Of a DNA stretch of 64,000 nt, positions 12,601 through 24,915 are shown piece by piece. The stretch lies in contig NC_065574.1 in assembly GCF_937616625.2 (NCBI RefSeq), positions 53,906,052 to 53,970,051 on the forward strand, given 5' to 3'. The translations under genes and the position numbers were made by a program. How positions within the stretch are numbered: the first letter of the stretch is position 1; each line of letters opens with the position of its first letter. This stretch comes from Mercurialis annua. Taxonomy: Eukaryota > Streptophyta > Magnoliopsida > Malpighiales > Euphorbiaceae. The notes under the pieces were generated by a model. That model made no database searches, was not told the origin of the DNA, and saw only the letters and a list, made by a program, of their open reading frames with translations.

Positions 12601-15556
12601 TTTGTAGAGAAGTTGGAGATTGACTGAAGTTTTCTGATTTGTTGATCTGAAGCTGTTTTGCAACTTTGTGAACCCAACTATTTTATTGATGTAGAAAAGT
12701 AGAAAACTATACCCCTGTTTTTTTTTTTGCTTCCATGCTAGTAAGAAGTACAAATAATGCATTTTTTTTAGAAATTTTAGCTTAAGAGAAAACACATCAA
12801 CAATGGTCTTGTTGTCTTTCACTTTGTGGTGTTATCTACTGTTAATTCCAATAGTCCGACATTGCATTGATCGGATGAAGCTAAGGTGTTATTAACATAA
12901 ACCTATAAACATTTTGTAGCTCTTCTTCTAAACATGATGTTAGGGGTCAGATGAATTTACCTATACTTTTCATCTGTTAAATGCAGATGGAAGCTGTCTG
13001 AGTTGATCAATGCCACAAGAACTAATCTAATAAAAAATTCTTTGAAGCTATCAAAGAAATCCCTCATTCCTTATGCAAGTAAAGAGGAATCAACCTCAAG
13101 TTTAACGTTGCAAGAAAAAGGACGGAGTCTTTTGTCTAAAGGCAAAGTTGGTATCGTCTTAATGATGAATGACATTGAGAAGAAGGGAATAAGCAATAGA
13201 TCTGACATTGTCGGCTCTGAAAGCAGTGAGGATTCAACGTTTTCCTGGCTTCAGAAAATACTTTCAGGGGATCAGACTTTTTTAAAGGTGCCACTTGTTC
13301 TTAAATTTACATTTATAAGCTCTTCTGATTTGTTCTGATACGATGAGGAGGAATTGTGACTAATTTTTTGCTAAGTTAAATATTTAAGACTTTTGATTAT
13401 AAATGTTGAACTTAAAATAGTAATGATAAAAGTATTCTTGTACCTGGCATTATCTGATTAACCAACCTTCTCGGGAGATTGGAAAACATGGTCTGACAAA
13501 CATGTATTTACTGCAGATGGAAGACCGAACTCTTGTCCCTTTGGTTTTGGTTTGCCCAACGCAAGAACTCCAGTCTTTGCAAAAGCTGTTTTCAGACTAT
13601 GAGTATTTTGGGTTTGATACTACCAAGGTTTGTCACTTGGATACCCTTTCCGTTTCACACATTTGGTCACCCGAATACGTTTTGATGCCTTTGGGTGTGA
13701 TTACAAAGCTAGTAGTAGCCTGGAGCTGGCTTTGCCTGTCCTTGGTTTATAAACCAAAAGGACATGAGATAGTCTTACTATATATTGCATTATCAGTCTG
13801 ATGATCGCAAAAGTATTGTAGTGAATCACAGCAAGTCTTTCATGTCATAAGAGCATCTCCACTCCATGTTCTATATTTGTGCTATTTTTAGCACAAAAAA
13901 TAGCACAATTCTAAATATAGCATAAATTATTAAATTTTGCTCCATTGCAAAATGCTAAAATGAAATGCTAAATCTATATTTTTATAATTAATTTTATTTT
14001 AAATTCAATAATCATAAAAGTTCAACCAAATATTCAAATATATGAACCCTAAAACCTAAATAGATGATTAACTCTAAATCAATCAATAAAAACGAATTGT
14101 GCTTCTTTGTTCTTTTTTTTTTGTAAATCTTGAAAAATCATCTTGGCCAAAGTTTAGCCAAAAAAGAGCAATCACGGTGGAGTCCTTTTTTTATCAATAA
14201 TGAACAATTTATTCCACAAATTCTTAATGTTAAATCTGTAAATAATTTGAATATATATTAGAATTTGGCATATGCTAAACTTCCTAACAAATTTGGCACA
14301 AGTTTTAACATATGCTAAATTTAGCACAAGAAATAGCACAACAATGGATATGTATTTTCTATTTTAAATGCTAAATTATAGCATTGTGAGGTTGTTTAGC
14401 ACATGAGTGGAGATGCTCTAATAGAATGGACGCATTTAATTTCTGTTTAGAGTTCAACCTGAGAAAATGGCTATGTATCTTCATGGTTCAAAGCCATCAA
14501 TTCAGTGTGGACTAGTAAATATCCTTAGCGAATTGGATGATGGTCCTTGCAGAATGACAAATTTTTGTCCACCCCACTTGCACTTAAGCAATAAGATATT
14601 CTTAACGTAATATAGATTATCCCGTCGAGTATTAGCTAAATATAGGTATTCTCGTCGAGCCTTCTTCTTTTTGCTATCTGTTTCTTAACGGTTTCAACGA
14701 TTACAGGTGTGGTTTTTGGAAGAAGAAAAGCTTCCCGTAGTTAGTAGTACAAATGAAGAACAAAGCACACACAAGATTTTGATGAAGTCGCCATGGGAAA
14801 TACTGCAAGCACCAGTTGGATCTGGCAGTATAATAAGCTTGCTTTCAGCACATGACATTCCACAGAATCTCAACGAAATGGGCGTGGAATATTTCGAGGT
14901 AAGATATACCTTTATGATTTTGTTTGGTGCATTACCAATGCTGGTCGCATTTTCCATTTTGAATTTCACATGAGCGAGTAAAGAAAGCTCATGGCTGACC
15001 ATTGTAAAGTCATAAGAGTTCCAGCACAAAAAGCTTTATCATGAAAGAAACATTGAGCTAAACACAAAATATTTGAATATTCTCTGTTGTTTGAGCACAT
15101 ATGTGTGTAATTTTCTCGAATGCTTGCTGTGTGTGCAGTTAAACGCATTTGTATTCTCCATGTTTGATCATCATATTAATCCTTTTAACTTCTTGCTTCC
15201 AGGTATGCAGTGCTAATGAAAATTATTTACTTGGAAATGCACCACTTGTTGGGTTTGTTGAGTCATGTAAAGCTGAAATCGGCACGGTAGTCTGCGAAGA
15301 AGAAACGAAAGATTCCGAGGAACGTTTTCACATGATAATCTCCACAAATACTATGAAATTGTTGACACAGCAGATGGATAAGCTCCAATCTCATACAATG
15401 TTGAAGCCAAGTTCACATGTGAAGTTGATTGACAAAGAGTGGACTGATATTATCCCGTCATCTCCCAATTCATACCAATTTTGCAGTTCAATTTACAGTG
15501 TCTTAAATGTCTGCCCTCTTGATAAGATCTGTGTTATGGAAATTACAGATCAGTAA
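9695..15556 (+). CDS. RimM-like 16S rRNA maturation factor fused to UDP-sugar pyrophosphorylase-like domain
   Basis: The product is a predicted plastid ribosome-maturation protein of 667 aa in ten exons: 9695-9863, 9946-10091, 10451-10588, 11376-11486, 11791-12072, 12357-12556, 12987-13287, 13517-13627, 14707-14898 and 15203-15556. All joins keep frame. Residues 1-56 are Ser/Thr-rich and acid-poor, like a chloroplast transit peptide. Residues ~75-165 form the RimM N-domain ([13 protein letters not shown], then PGRRWLR). Residues ~170-260 fit the PRC-barrel half. A Lys/Arg-rich linker follows. Residues ~455-620 resemble the UDPGP/UDP-GlcNAc pyrophosphorylase fold ([30 protein letters not shown]), and I do not see an intact catalytic signature there. 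In bacteria RimM binds S19 and helps assemble the 30S head; a plastid role here is inferred. Arabidopsis At5g46420 has the same fusion. Intron 2 uses a GC donor. Intron 2 also holds a SINE-like insert and intron 8 a MITE. The start follows an AT-rich leader; a second in-frame ATG is at 9701. Confidence 0.88.
10120..10342 (+). mobile_element. SINE-like insertion in RimM-like intron 2
   Basis: This GC-rich block is unlike the AT-rich intron around it. It contains a Pol III B-box-like ggttcaaaccc at 10178-10188 and ends in a run of ten A. That layout (tRNA-like head, body, A-tail) fits a SINE. I could not find a convincing A box or target duplication, and the left edge is a guess. Confidence 0.4.
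13851..14418. mobile_element. PIF/Harbinger-type MITE in RimM-like intron 8
   Basis: The terminal inverted repeats both start gagcatctccactc, and taa lies on each side (13848-13850 and 14419-14421). A 3-bp TAA duplication is typical of PIF/Harbinger elements. The 568-bp body is AT-rich, repeats tagcacaa and gctaaat words on both arms, and codes for nothing. It lies wholly within the intron and leaves the flanking splice sites intact. Confidence 0.8.
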
Positions 15557-15960
15557 CAATGAACAAGTTAAATGTGAGTCTAGTACTTGAAAATGTATGG
15601 AATTGTCGACCTAACATGTTTAATTGTATAAATTATTTTATAGATTTTTTTTTTGTTCGGTTCAATTCTATTTTAAAGATTTATTTTGATACAAATATAA
15701 TATTTTTTTGAAATTTTAAAAGTAAATTTGATATCATTATATGTATTTACAGATAATTATAGGGAAAATCATAAAAATCGTCTAAAACCTGCCAAATTTT
15801 TTTTTTAAAAAAAAATACCCTCAGCACTTGATTATTTTTTTTACTTAAAAATAAACTTTTAGACTATAGAGTATTTTTAGAAATAAGTATCTTTTTGGAT
15901 AGTTTCACAGTTATCCTAATTTTTATATAAAAAAATTCTTGTTTTTTTCATAAAGGCTTG
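15557..15960. other. Spacer between RimM-like and eL32 genes
   Basis: This holds the 3' UTR of the RimM-like gene and T-rich spacer. I see no gene. The eL32 promoter begins at its right edge. Confidence 0.4.
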
Positions 15961-15975
15961 GTAGTATTATCTAAA

Positions 15976-16227
15976 GGCCCATGTTTGTGGGCCGAATTGG
16001 TCTTTTATTTCATCTTTTCTATAAAACGACGTAGCATTACTTCTCCAAAATCAGAGCCATTCATCACCGTCGATCTAAAGATCTTCAAAACGACACCAAA
16101 ATGTACAGAACCAGTGACCAAACCCTAAAAACACACAACACCACCATCTCCCTTATATATAACAGCTCAACCTAAATCTCACATCTGAAGCGTCGGCGTA
16201 TCAGCAGAAACCCTAATTCACAGTCAG
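15976..16227 (+). promoter_or_regulatory. eL32 promoter and 5' leader with site II and telo-box motifs
   Basis: Two site II elements face each other: ggcccat at 15976-15982 and tgggcc at 15988-15993. Telo-boxes (AAACCCTA) lie at 16120-16127 and 16208-16215. A TATA-like tatatataa sits at about 16154-16161. Site II plus telo-box is the known signature of plant ribosomal-protein and cell-division promoters. The leader is split by an intron at about 16228-16319 (cag|gtaccg to tgcag), so the ATG lies 15 nt into the second exon. Confidence 0.65.
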
Positions 16228-16334
16228 GTACCGCTTCTTCCACTAATTCATCTCAGATTTCAGCTAAGTTAATCATCAAATGTAACTAACTAATTTTGTA
16301 TTTGTTCTTATTACTGCAGGTAAGTCGGTGAAAA

Positions 16335-17922
<1,588 letters not shown>

Positions 17923-19334
17923 GCTGAACCTAGAAATGTTGCGAGTTTTTAGTTTATCAGTTTTGGATCTATAAATTTTGATTAATGTAACAGTGTTAAA
18001 TACGGTGGCAATTTGGAATATTTTTTATATTCATTATGTGTTCTAGCACTGAACTAGTAACAGTAGCATAATTTACATTTTAATGAAAATGGCTTAGAAG
18101 TAGAAAATTATTAACTAATTATAAAAGTGAGATATTGAAGAGGCTGAAAACATTAATGATTTAAACAATAGACCTCTATCTGCACTATATTGCTTGTGAT
18201 ATTGAGGAAAGACATGATGGTTTGACTATTCCTTGTGGAATAATAAAATGGCAAAAGATGAAAAACAAAAAGCAGAAATTGAAGAAGTAAATCTGGTGAT
18301 AGAACTTAGCAGCAGCAAAAACAATGACATTGAAGCCGGCGAGGATCTAATCTTACAGATAGTGGAGAAAGGCTTCTAACGAGAGCTGCAAAGTTGGCAA
18401 TGACATTGAAGCCAACAAGGATCTAAGCTTACAGATTGCATACGATTATGGTTGGAGATGAGATTGTATCATCTTCTGTTGAAGTACAATTTAGTTAAAA
18501 CATTGTTATTTTTAGTGTTTTGTCTAGCATTAGTTGGTTCAGAACAATAACTTTTGTCATCCAGACTACATACGATGACACAAACATGTTAATCGCTATG
18601 CTATCTATAATTCCTAAACTCTTGTAAGCATTAAATGAGAAGCTCATCTTGCTTTCTCCTCCAGCTGATATGAACATTCTTTCAAAATCTAATGGCAGAA
18701 TGAGCTTTGAATATTCCCAGTAATTGAGTAACAGCTTCACTTCCATCCATAGATGTCATGTTCATTCTCACAAGTGCTAATCTCCCCCCTGACAGTAAAA
18801 ACATATCATAATATCAGTATTTCTATGGGCACAATATGATCACCAATGTCAAAACAAACATACATATGCATTCTAGAAAGCTTTAAGTCTACCAAATTGA
18901 ATCTCCCATCAATACCTTTATCTTCGAATATCATTCTGTGAGGATAGGGACGAGTTGCAGAAACCCAATTCAGCCATATCGAGGTCTAGCTTCGGAAACA
19001 TTACCAACGAAAAATAGGTGTATCAAGTAGCCGAACATTAGAGCCTGAAAGATCCAATCAGTCAAGAATATACGAATTAACAAGCAGAAAAACAAATGCT
19101 TTAACTATTCTTATTGTTATTAAAGAAAGGCAACAGTAAGTAAAATAATAAGCTCATGATCAATCGTTGTTTGCAAATGTTTAATGTAATGGAACAGACC
19201 TTGATGTAAGATCTTCTCAGGCATTCCACAAGATTATTGGGGTTTTAACCCAAATACATTTGAGTTTATAGTGTGAATTCACAAGCAAGAAATTCCACAT
19301 CATCCGCGAGAATCTGTTTGCAAAAACTTTTGTT
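17923..19334. other. Intergenic, convergent 3' ends of eL32 and PPR genes
   Basis: The eL32 3' UTR lies at the left and the PPR 3' UTR at the right. A short direct repeat of about 76-bp period occurs at 18322-18436 (caatgacattgaagcc twice, each followed by ggatctaa..ttacag). I see no coding gene; the short ORFs here have no recognisable domains. Confidence 0.4.
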
Positions 19335-21455
19335 CTACCAATAATCTCCACAAGAACAATTACCGTTCCTGAAATGGTGGAAACGACTAGAATCCCTGAC
19401 GACAATCTCTCGACCTGTAACGTTTGTGATGAGCTTAATTACAGAGTGGCAATCACCACATACTCGAAGATTCTTCATCACAGTTATTGTGCTTCCCTCC
19501 ACAGTACTAATTAAAGCAAATCCAATTGCAAGCCTTTCACTGTGATAAGATAACATCTCTTCCTTCTGCTCATCCTCAACATCATGTAAAGCTAATCTTC
19601 CATCAGGAACATAACCCAATTCCTTTAGTTTTCCGACCAACCAATCCAACTTTTCATATATTTTCTCACTGAGAGGGTGAGACCTATCTCCGGAAAGAAA
19701 TTCGTGTCTCCTTCCTCTTAGGACCACCCAACTAGACCCCGGTTGTTTCACAATGCCTACTTGCTTCATCTTAAATCTTACTCTGGAAACATCAGCCCAT
19801 CTACCTGCAGAAGCATATAAATTAGACAATAGAACATAGGCAGCGCTACAATGTGGTTCTACGGCAAAGATATGTCTTGCAGCCCTTTCAGCAACATCAA
19901 CATTAGAATGCATCCTGCAAGCACTAAGGAGGCTTAGCCATATCATAGAATTTGCTTCCATAGGCATATTTTCTATTAACTCCTCTGCTTCGTCCAACTT
20001 CCCGCTTCTACCTAAGATATCCACCATACAAGCATAATGCTGAAGACTCAGCTCAATCGGCTTATATTGCTGAGCATACTGAAAAAATCTCCTCCCCTTC
20101 TGTAACATACCAGAATGGCTGCAAGCAGAAAGTAATCCAGTAAATGTGATCTCGTCTGGGTCTACACCTGCACGTATCATCTGGTTAAAGAAAATCAAAA
20201 CCCACATGCCATGTCCATACTGTGAGCTCCCAATGATAATTGAATTCCAAGAGACAACATTTTTCTCTTTAATTCTTTTGAAGACAGCAACAGAATCATT
20301 TAAATTACCACATTCATTATACATGACTATTAGAGAATTGCCAACGAAGACATCAGTTTCCAAACCTAGCTTAACTGCTACCGTATGAATCTCTTTACCC
20401 CTATCAAGAGCCTCTAACCGACGACATGAATTAAAAGCACTGCTCATTGTAGATTGGTTTGGAGAAACACCCATCTTTATCATATCACTGAAAACTCTCA
20501 ATGCATCTTCATGCTCACTATTTAAAACATATCCAGATAAAAGAGCTGTCCATATAACTACATTTTTAGACATCGTCTCATCAAAAACCCGTTGAGCATT
20601 CTCAACTGTGTTGCAGTTCGAATATAAGGTTATCAATGAGGCTGATATAAATTCATCAAAACTATATCCTAACTGAACAGCATGACTATGAACCTGAACA
20701 CCCAAATTGAAGTCCGTGGCATTAGCACACGCTGTCAAAACACAAGCAAATGTTTTCGAAGTAGGCTTAACACCCGACTCCATCATCATCTTCCCAAAAA
20801 GAGACAAACCCTCATCACTCTTCCCATTCTGATCAAGCCCGCCAATCATCGAAGTCCACGAAATAACATTCCTGGACGGCATCCTCTCAAACAACTTTAA
20901 ACCCTCTTCAACTCTCCCATTCGCGCAAAACCCATAAATCATCGCGTTCCACGCAGCAACATCCCTAACTGGCATGACCCAAAATAACCGTTCAGCAACC
21001 TCCACTTTCCCAAACTTCAAATACCCATTCACCATTGTCGTCCAAGAAACAACATTTCTCTCGGGCATTTCATCAAACAACTTTCTAGCCATACCCAGAT
21101 ACCCGCAATCTAAGCATCCTTGAATCATTGAATTCCATGAAATTATATCTCTCACAGGCATTTTATCAAACAGATACAGTGCATCACTTAACTTATCATT
21201 TCTAGCATAATTGTTGATCATTAAAGTGTATGAATACGCATCTGGAGATGGAATTTTGTCAAAAATAATACGGGCCTGGTCTAAATTTTGGTTCTTCAAG
21301 TTATCAGATAGCAAATTTCTGCAAGAGGAAATAATAATTTTCGTACTATACTTGACATTAATACATGATTTAGAAAATTTTGTGATAAACATTGGAAATT
21401 GGAAAGTTTTGGGGTGAATTTTATGAATTCGAAAAATGGCGCGAGAGTGTGACAT
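19335..21455 (-). CDS. PLS-DYW pentatricopeptide repeat protein, mitochondrial type
   Basis: A single-exon gene, as is usual for this family, gives 706 aa from the ATG at 21455. Residues 1-~45 are basic and Ser-rich (MSHSRAIFRIHKIHPKTF), fitting a mitochondrial presequence. About twelve PLS-type repeats follow, with clear phrases such as DIISWNSMIQG and NVVSWTTMVNGY. E/E+ motifs come next (SNLYASAGRW), then a DYW deaminase domain with the zinc-binding HSE, the CGDCH motif and the terminal CGDYW just before the stop. DYW proteins bind organelle RNA and deaminate specific C to U. All residues expected for catalysis that I can see are present. An upstream in-frame ATG at 21557 would add 34 residues, but it abuts an inverted-repeat element and its extension looks non-coding. 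Arabidopsis At5g46460 is the likely counterpart. Confidence 0.9.
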   Translation of the reverse strand: MSHSRAIFRIHKIHPKTFQFPMFITKFSKSCINVKYSTKIIISSCRNLLSDNLKNQNLDQARIIFDKIPSPDAYSYTLMINNYARNDKLSDALYLFDKMPVRDIISWNSMIQGCLDCGYLGMARKLFDEMPERNVVSWTTMVNGYLKFGKVEVAERLFWVMPVRDVAAWNAMIYGFCANGRVEEGLKLFERMPSRNVISWTSMIGGLDQNGKSDEGLSLFGKMMMESGVKPTSKTFACVLTACANATDFNLGVQVHSHAVQLGYSFDEFISASLITLYSNCNTVENAQRVFDETMSKNVVIWTALLSGYVLNSEHEDALRVFSDMIKMGVSPNQSTMSSAFNSCRRLEALDRGKEIHTVAVKLGLETDVFVGNSLIVMYNECGNLNDSVAVFKRIKEKNVVSWNSIIIGSSQYGHGMWVLIFFNQMIRAGVDPDEITFTGLLSACSHSGMLQKGRRFFQYAQQYKPIELSLQHYACMVDILGRSGKLDEAEELIENMPMEANSMIWLSLLSACRMHSNVDVAERAARHIFAVEPHCSAAYVLLSNLYASAGRWADVSRVRFKMKQVGIVKQPGSSWVVLRGRRHEFLSGDRSHPLSEKIYEKLDWLVGKLKELGYVPDGRLALHDVEDEQKEEMLSYHSERLAIGFALISTVEGSTITVMKNLRVCGDCHSVIKLITNVTGREIVVRDSSRFHHFRNGNCSCGDYW

Positions 21456-21561
21456 GGTCGCATTGTTACAGTAACGGTCATGAATCCCTTTGGGCTTGTA
21501 AAACGCAGCGTTTTTAGCCGTGCATAGCTTCAGCTCTCTTTTTGAGCAAAATGTCATCCCG

Positions 21562-22065
21562 GTCCTTGAACTTGTAAGACAGGCTTATATAAATCAAATT
21601 TGATATATTATGACAATTTAGTCTATAATTCTTTAAGATAATACCAATTAAATCCACTCATGTGTTTCTAGAGTACATAAAAAACAACTTTTCGACACGA
21701 CGCATTTATATTGTGTCACAAATTGGATAACACGTTTTTGATATGAACCCGTTAAATTGCAATCCGAATTTGCCAAATTTAGCTGGCAAATCAGGTTATG
21801 TTCATGACCCATTTTGATATCCTTACTCTTGAGATATGAAACATAGATATATTAGAATTGATATAAGATATTATATAAAAATTATAAATATATTGAAATT
21901 CAATATTAAATAATAAAATCACAATTTATTTTTACATATTCTGAAAACACAAGAGATGAAATTTATATTATGTTGGAAAATTAACGGTTAAATTATTAAA
22001 ATACATCAAATTTAATTTATATAAATCCGACGTATAAAATTTAAGGACCGAAACGACTCTTTACA
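21562..22065. mobile_element. Long inverted repeat in the PPR/AWPM-19 divergent spacer
   Basis: The left end cggtccttgaacttgtaaga and the right end, reversed, cggtccttaaattttatacg share an outer block. Inner sequences (tatataaatcaaatttgat with its partner) also pair. It is a ~500-bp MITE-like palindrome with no coding content. It occupies half of the ~1-kb spacer between the divergently transcribed PPR and AWPM-19 genes and stops a few bases before the upstream PPR ATG. Confidence 0.6.
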
Positions 22066-22361
22066 ATTTTTCTTTTGAATGAAAATAAGAACTAGTAGAA
22101 GGGGTCAGCCTAACCTTCTTTACATCTGCCAAGGAATAAAACTTTTCCTCCCAAGAACACCTATCATCAAACAAAAGTAGCATACAAATGTATCCATAAT
22201 GGATAATTAAACAAAAAGAAGCAAGAATCTTAGGTTATTGAGCCTTGCTTTAATCATTAAGCATCATCACCTTTACAACCCTACAGAACAAATTTTTGAA
22301 GCACCACCATTCTCAAGCAAAGAACCTCGAACAGTTAGTTCTCTATATTGTTTGTGCCATT

Positions 22362-22367
22362 TATAAA
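22362..22367 (+). promoter_or_regulatory. Probable TATA box of AWPM-19 gene
   Basis: A tataaa lies 108 bp before the ATG, directly followed by ccctaac. I did not find a clear ABRE (ACGTG) between the inverted repeat and the ATG, although many AWPM-19 genes respond to ABA. Confidence 0.4.
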
Positions 22368-22469
22368 CCCTAACATCTCCTGCCACAAAACACATGCACC
22401 TGAAAATTAGCCTTTAATTATACTTTTTCTGCTATTTCTTCAGCTTTTGTTTCATAATCCAGAAGAAAA

Positions 22470-23695
22470 ATGGCTAATACTCAGATGAAACCTGTTGCCA
22501 CTCTGCTCTTGGTTTTGAATTTCTGCATGTATGCAATTATTTTGGGGATTGGGAGCTGGGCTATGAACAGAGCTATTGATCATGGCTTCATCATAGGTAA
22601 TTATCTGCATATTTTGATGTTACTTGAAATGCAAGTAAACGTTTTCACAAATAGTTATGAAACTTCCAACTGTAAAAAAGTATTATTTTGCTGTTACTTG
22701 AAAGGCACGAAAACTTTTTCAGAAATTAATAGTTACGAAACTTCGAATTGTAAAAGATATTGTTTTGCTGTTTTCTGTTCGAATGTTTTGAGTATTTTTC
22801 TGTTTTCGTGTGCTATAATGTGTAAATTGCAGGACCTGATTTTAGTCTTCCGGCTCATTTCTCACCGATTTACTTTCCGATGGGAAATGCTGCGACTGGA
22901 TTTTTTGTGATGTTTGCTCTGATTGCTGGAGTTGTTGGTGCTGCATCTGCATTAGCTGGTCTTAACCACATCCGTTCTTGGACTGCCGATAGCTTGCCGG
23001 CTGCAGCCTCAGTTGCTGCCATTGCTTGGTCTCTCACTCTCCTCGCTATGGGGTAAGCAATAAACACAGCCAAAAACATTTGAACAAAGGGGTCATGACA
23101 GTACTTAAAATTGTGCACCGGAATCAATTAATTCCCAAATTGAGTCATCGTGGTCTTTGAACTCGTCCATTTTATACAATTTAGGAGTTAAATGATCTTA
23201 AAATAGATATTATCGTCCTTTATTGATTAAAGTAGCTAAGTACGAGTTATCTGACCTTGAGTCTTGACACTCAAGTTCAGGAATCACGGTAACCCTTTGC
23301 TCAATAACTTTAGAACCCTATATTGTAAACCTATGTTTCATGGAAAACAAAATATTTAGAGAAAAATGCTTAAAGTAGAAATGAAACATTGAAATGTAAG
23401 TTTCGATAAACTTTTGTGCAATGTAATTTTAAACTTTTGTGCTCACAAGTACCATTTTCTTGTATAGCTTTGGCTGCAAAGAGATTGAGCTTCACAACAG
23501 GAACGCTCGTCTGGTAAGAACAAAATCTGATTACTACACCACCCTAACATGTCGAAATCATATATGCATTATCGGAAAAGTTAACATTATGTATTTTTGT
23601 TGCAGAGAACCATGGAAGCATTTCTCATCATCCTATCAGCTACACAGCTACTGTACATAGCAGCCATTCATAGTGCTGCTACAAACAAGAGATGA
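22470..23695 (+). CDS. AWPM-19-like plasma-membrane protein
   Basis: Four exons (22470-22596, 22833-23052, 23468-23513, 23606-23695) join in frame to give 160 aa. The protein is almost all membrane: segment 1 at residues ~9-30 (VATLLLVLNFCMYAIILGIG), segment 2 at ~65-85 (GFFVMFALIAGVVGAASAL), segment 3 at ~98-116 (AAASVAAIAWSLTLLAMG) and segment 4 near the C-terminus (FLIILSATQLLYIAAIH). The signature WAMNRAIDHGFIIGP after the first segment is diagnostic of AWPM-19 (PF05512). The family includes ABA-induced wheat and rice plasma-membrane proteins linked to dehydration and seed maturation; OsPM1 has been reported as an ABA importer. The function here is inferred from the family only. Intron 1 contains a diverged ~80-bp tandem duplication and intron 2 a MITE-like inverted repeat. 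Arabidopsis At5g46530 is a likely relative. Confidence 0.9.
23077..23313. mobile_element. MITE-like inverted repeat in AWPM-19 intron 2
   Basis: The left end ttgaacaaaggggtcatgac and the right end, reversed, attgagcaaagggttaccgt match, and both continue into a gtactta/ttcctgaact-type block. It is about 235 bp, non-coding and wholly intronic. Confidence 0.5.
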
Positions 23696-24210
23696 ACAAC
23701 TTGAAAGTTTGAGTTCATGATTATGTGTTTGTGTCTCGAAAATTTTCAGTTTTTTTTTTCAATTGATTTTTCTCCTTTGCAAAGCACAAGATTGAACAAG
23801 AATTAGATGTATTATGATTTGATTGATTGGTGTGAATTGATTGGTTTTGTATCAATTATTATTCAATAAAAAAGTGGTGAGCAACAATTTAGTTTTATTC
23901 TTGTACTTGAATCATCCAAAACCCCAACATTTCTTAGAATGTTCTTACCAACTTATCATACAAGCTTAAAAACATCTTCAAGCACAATCATTAGCACGGA
24001 ATCGCAAACGCCAACGCCAAAATAAAAAAACCGGAAAAATAAGAATTTTTTTCAAGAATAAAGTAACGTAAATGCAAAATTCGATAAGTTTTCATAGAGT
24101 AGCAAGCAAACCATTTGACTAAGATGGTATTTATAATAACCAACAAACTGAAACTAAAAGAACATAATTATCCAGCCATCACAAATTCAAACAGGAAAGC
24201 AAATTCATGC

Positions 24211-24241
<31 letters not shown>

Positions 24242-24915
24242 GAAAAACAAAGATCTCATACTAAAACTAGTACTTTCAAGATTCACGCATTCGCCAGAAC
24301 TAACGCAACATGAAGTAGATACAACACACCGTCTATGAACACGAGAAAAAAAAATCAACATTAGGCAATGCAGAATAAACTGAGCTGCATAAAAAGATTG
24401 GTAATATCACTATTTGAATATTTGTATGTAGTTCTCTGTCTATCTAGCTTTTTTTTTCCCTTTATTCTTTGAGAAAATTTTCAAGGAGATACCAAGCTGA
24501 GAGCTGCTACAAATTTCTCTAAGCAGCATTTGCAAGCTTCTCAGCGCGCGGGTGCACCATCATGCTTCTACATTAGAATGCAAATGGATAGATGTTAGAA
24601 ATGATTCATGTCTTTTAGCCAGAGAAAATATAAATTTCTATATTCGTTAATAAGATGCGAAGTTGAAGAAATGAACTTGGAACACAATGAATTCTCTGAT
24701 AATTTACAAAAGGTTGAATTAAAGAATCACAAATCTTTATCAAGACGATGAGTAGTTAAATAAAACAATCAGAATGAAGCATTACAGATACAAAATTTAC
24801 ACGTTTCACTTCAAAGGCTTGAACTATAATATCTAAATAGCAAACAGTTATGTTATGTAAAACAAAAGGCTGATCTCTGATGCAAATGATATAACATAAT
24901 AATACTAACCGGAAA
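23696..24915. other. Convergent 3' UTRs and an (AAT)n microsatellite
   Basis: The AWPM-19 3' UTR contains attcaataaa near 23861, a plausible poly(A) signal. An (aat)10 microsatellite lies at 24210-24239. The right part is probably the 3' UTR of the minus-strand acidic protein gene. No other gene is seen. Confidence 0.5.

Noticed and set aside
18495..18746. 83-aa minus-strand ORF between eL32 and PPR
   Set aside because: No recognisable domain, no splice partners and ordinary AT-rich composition; probably chance.
21456..21557. Upstream in-frame ATG of the PPR gene as the true start
   Set aside because: The added residues are not like a presequence, the site abuts an inverted-repeat element, and the internal ATG gives the expected length and a mitochondrial-type N-terminus. 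Not excluded.
22470..22910. 146-aa ORF reading from the AWPM-19 start through intron 1
   Set aside because: The frame loses membrane character after the gt donor at 22597. The spliced model restores the family signature.
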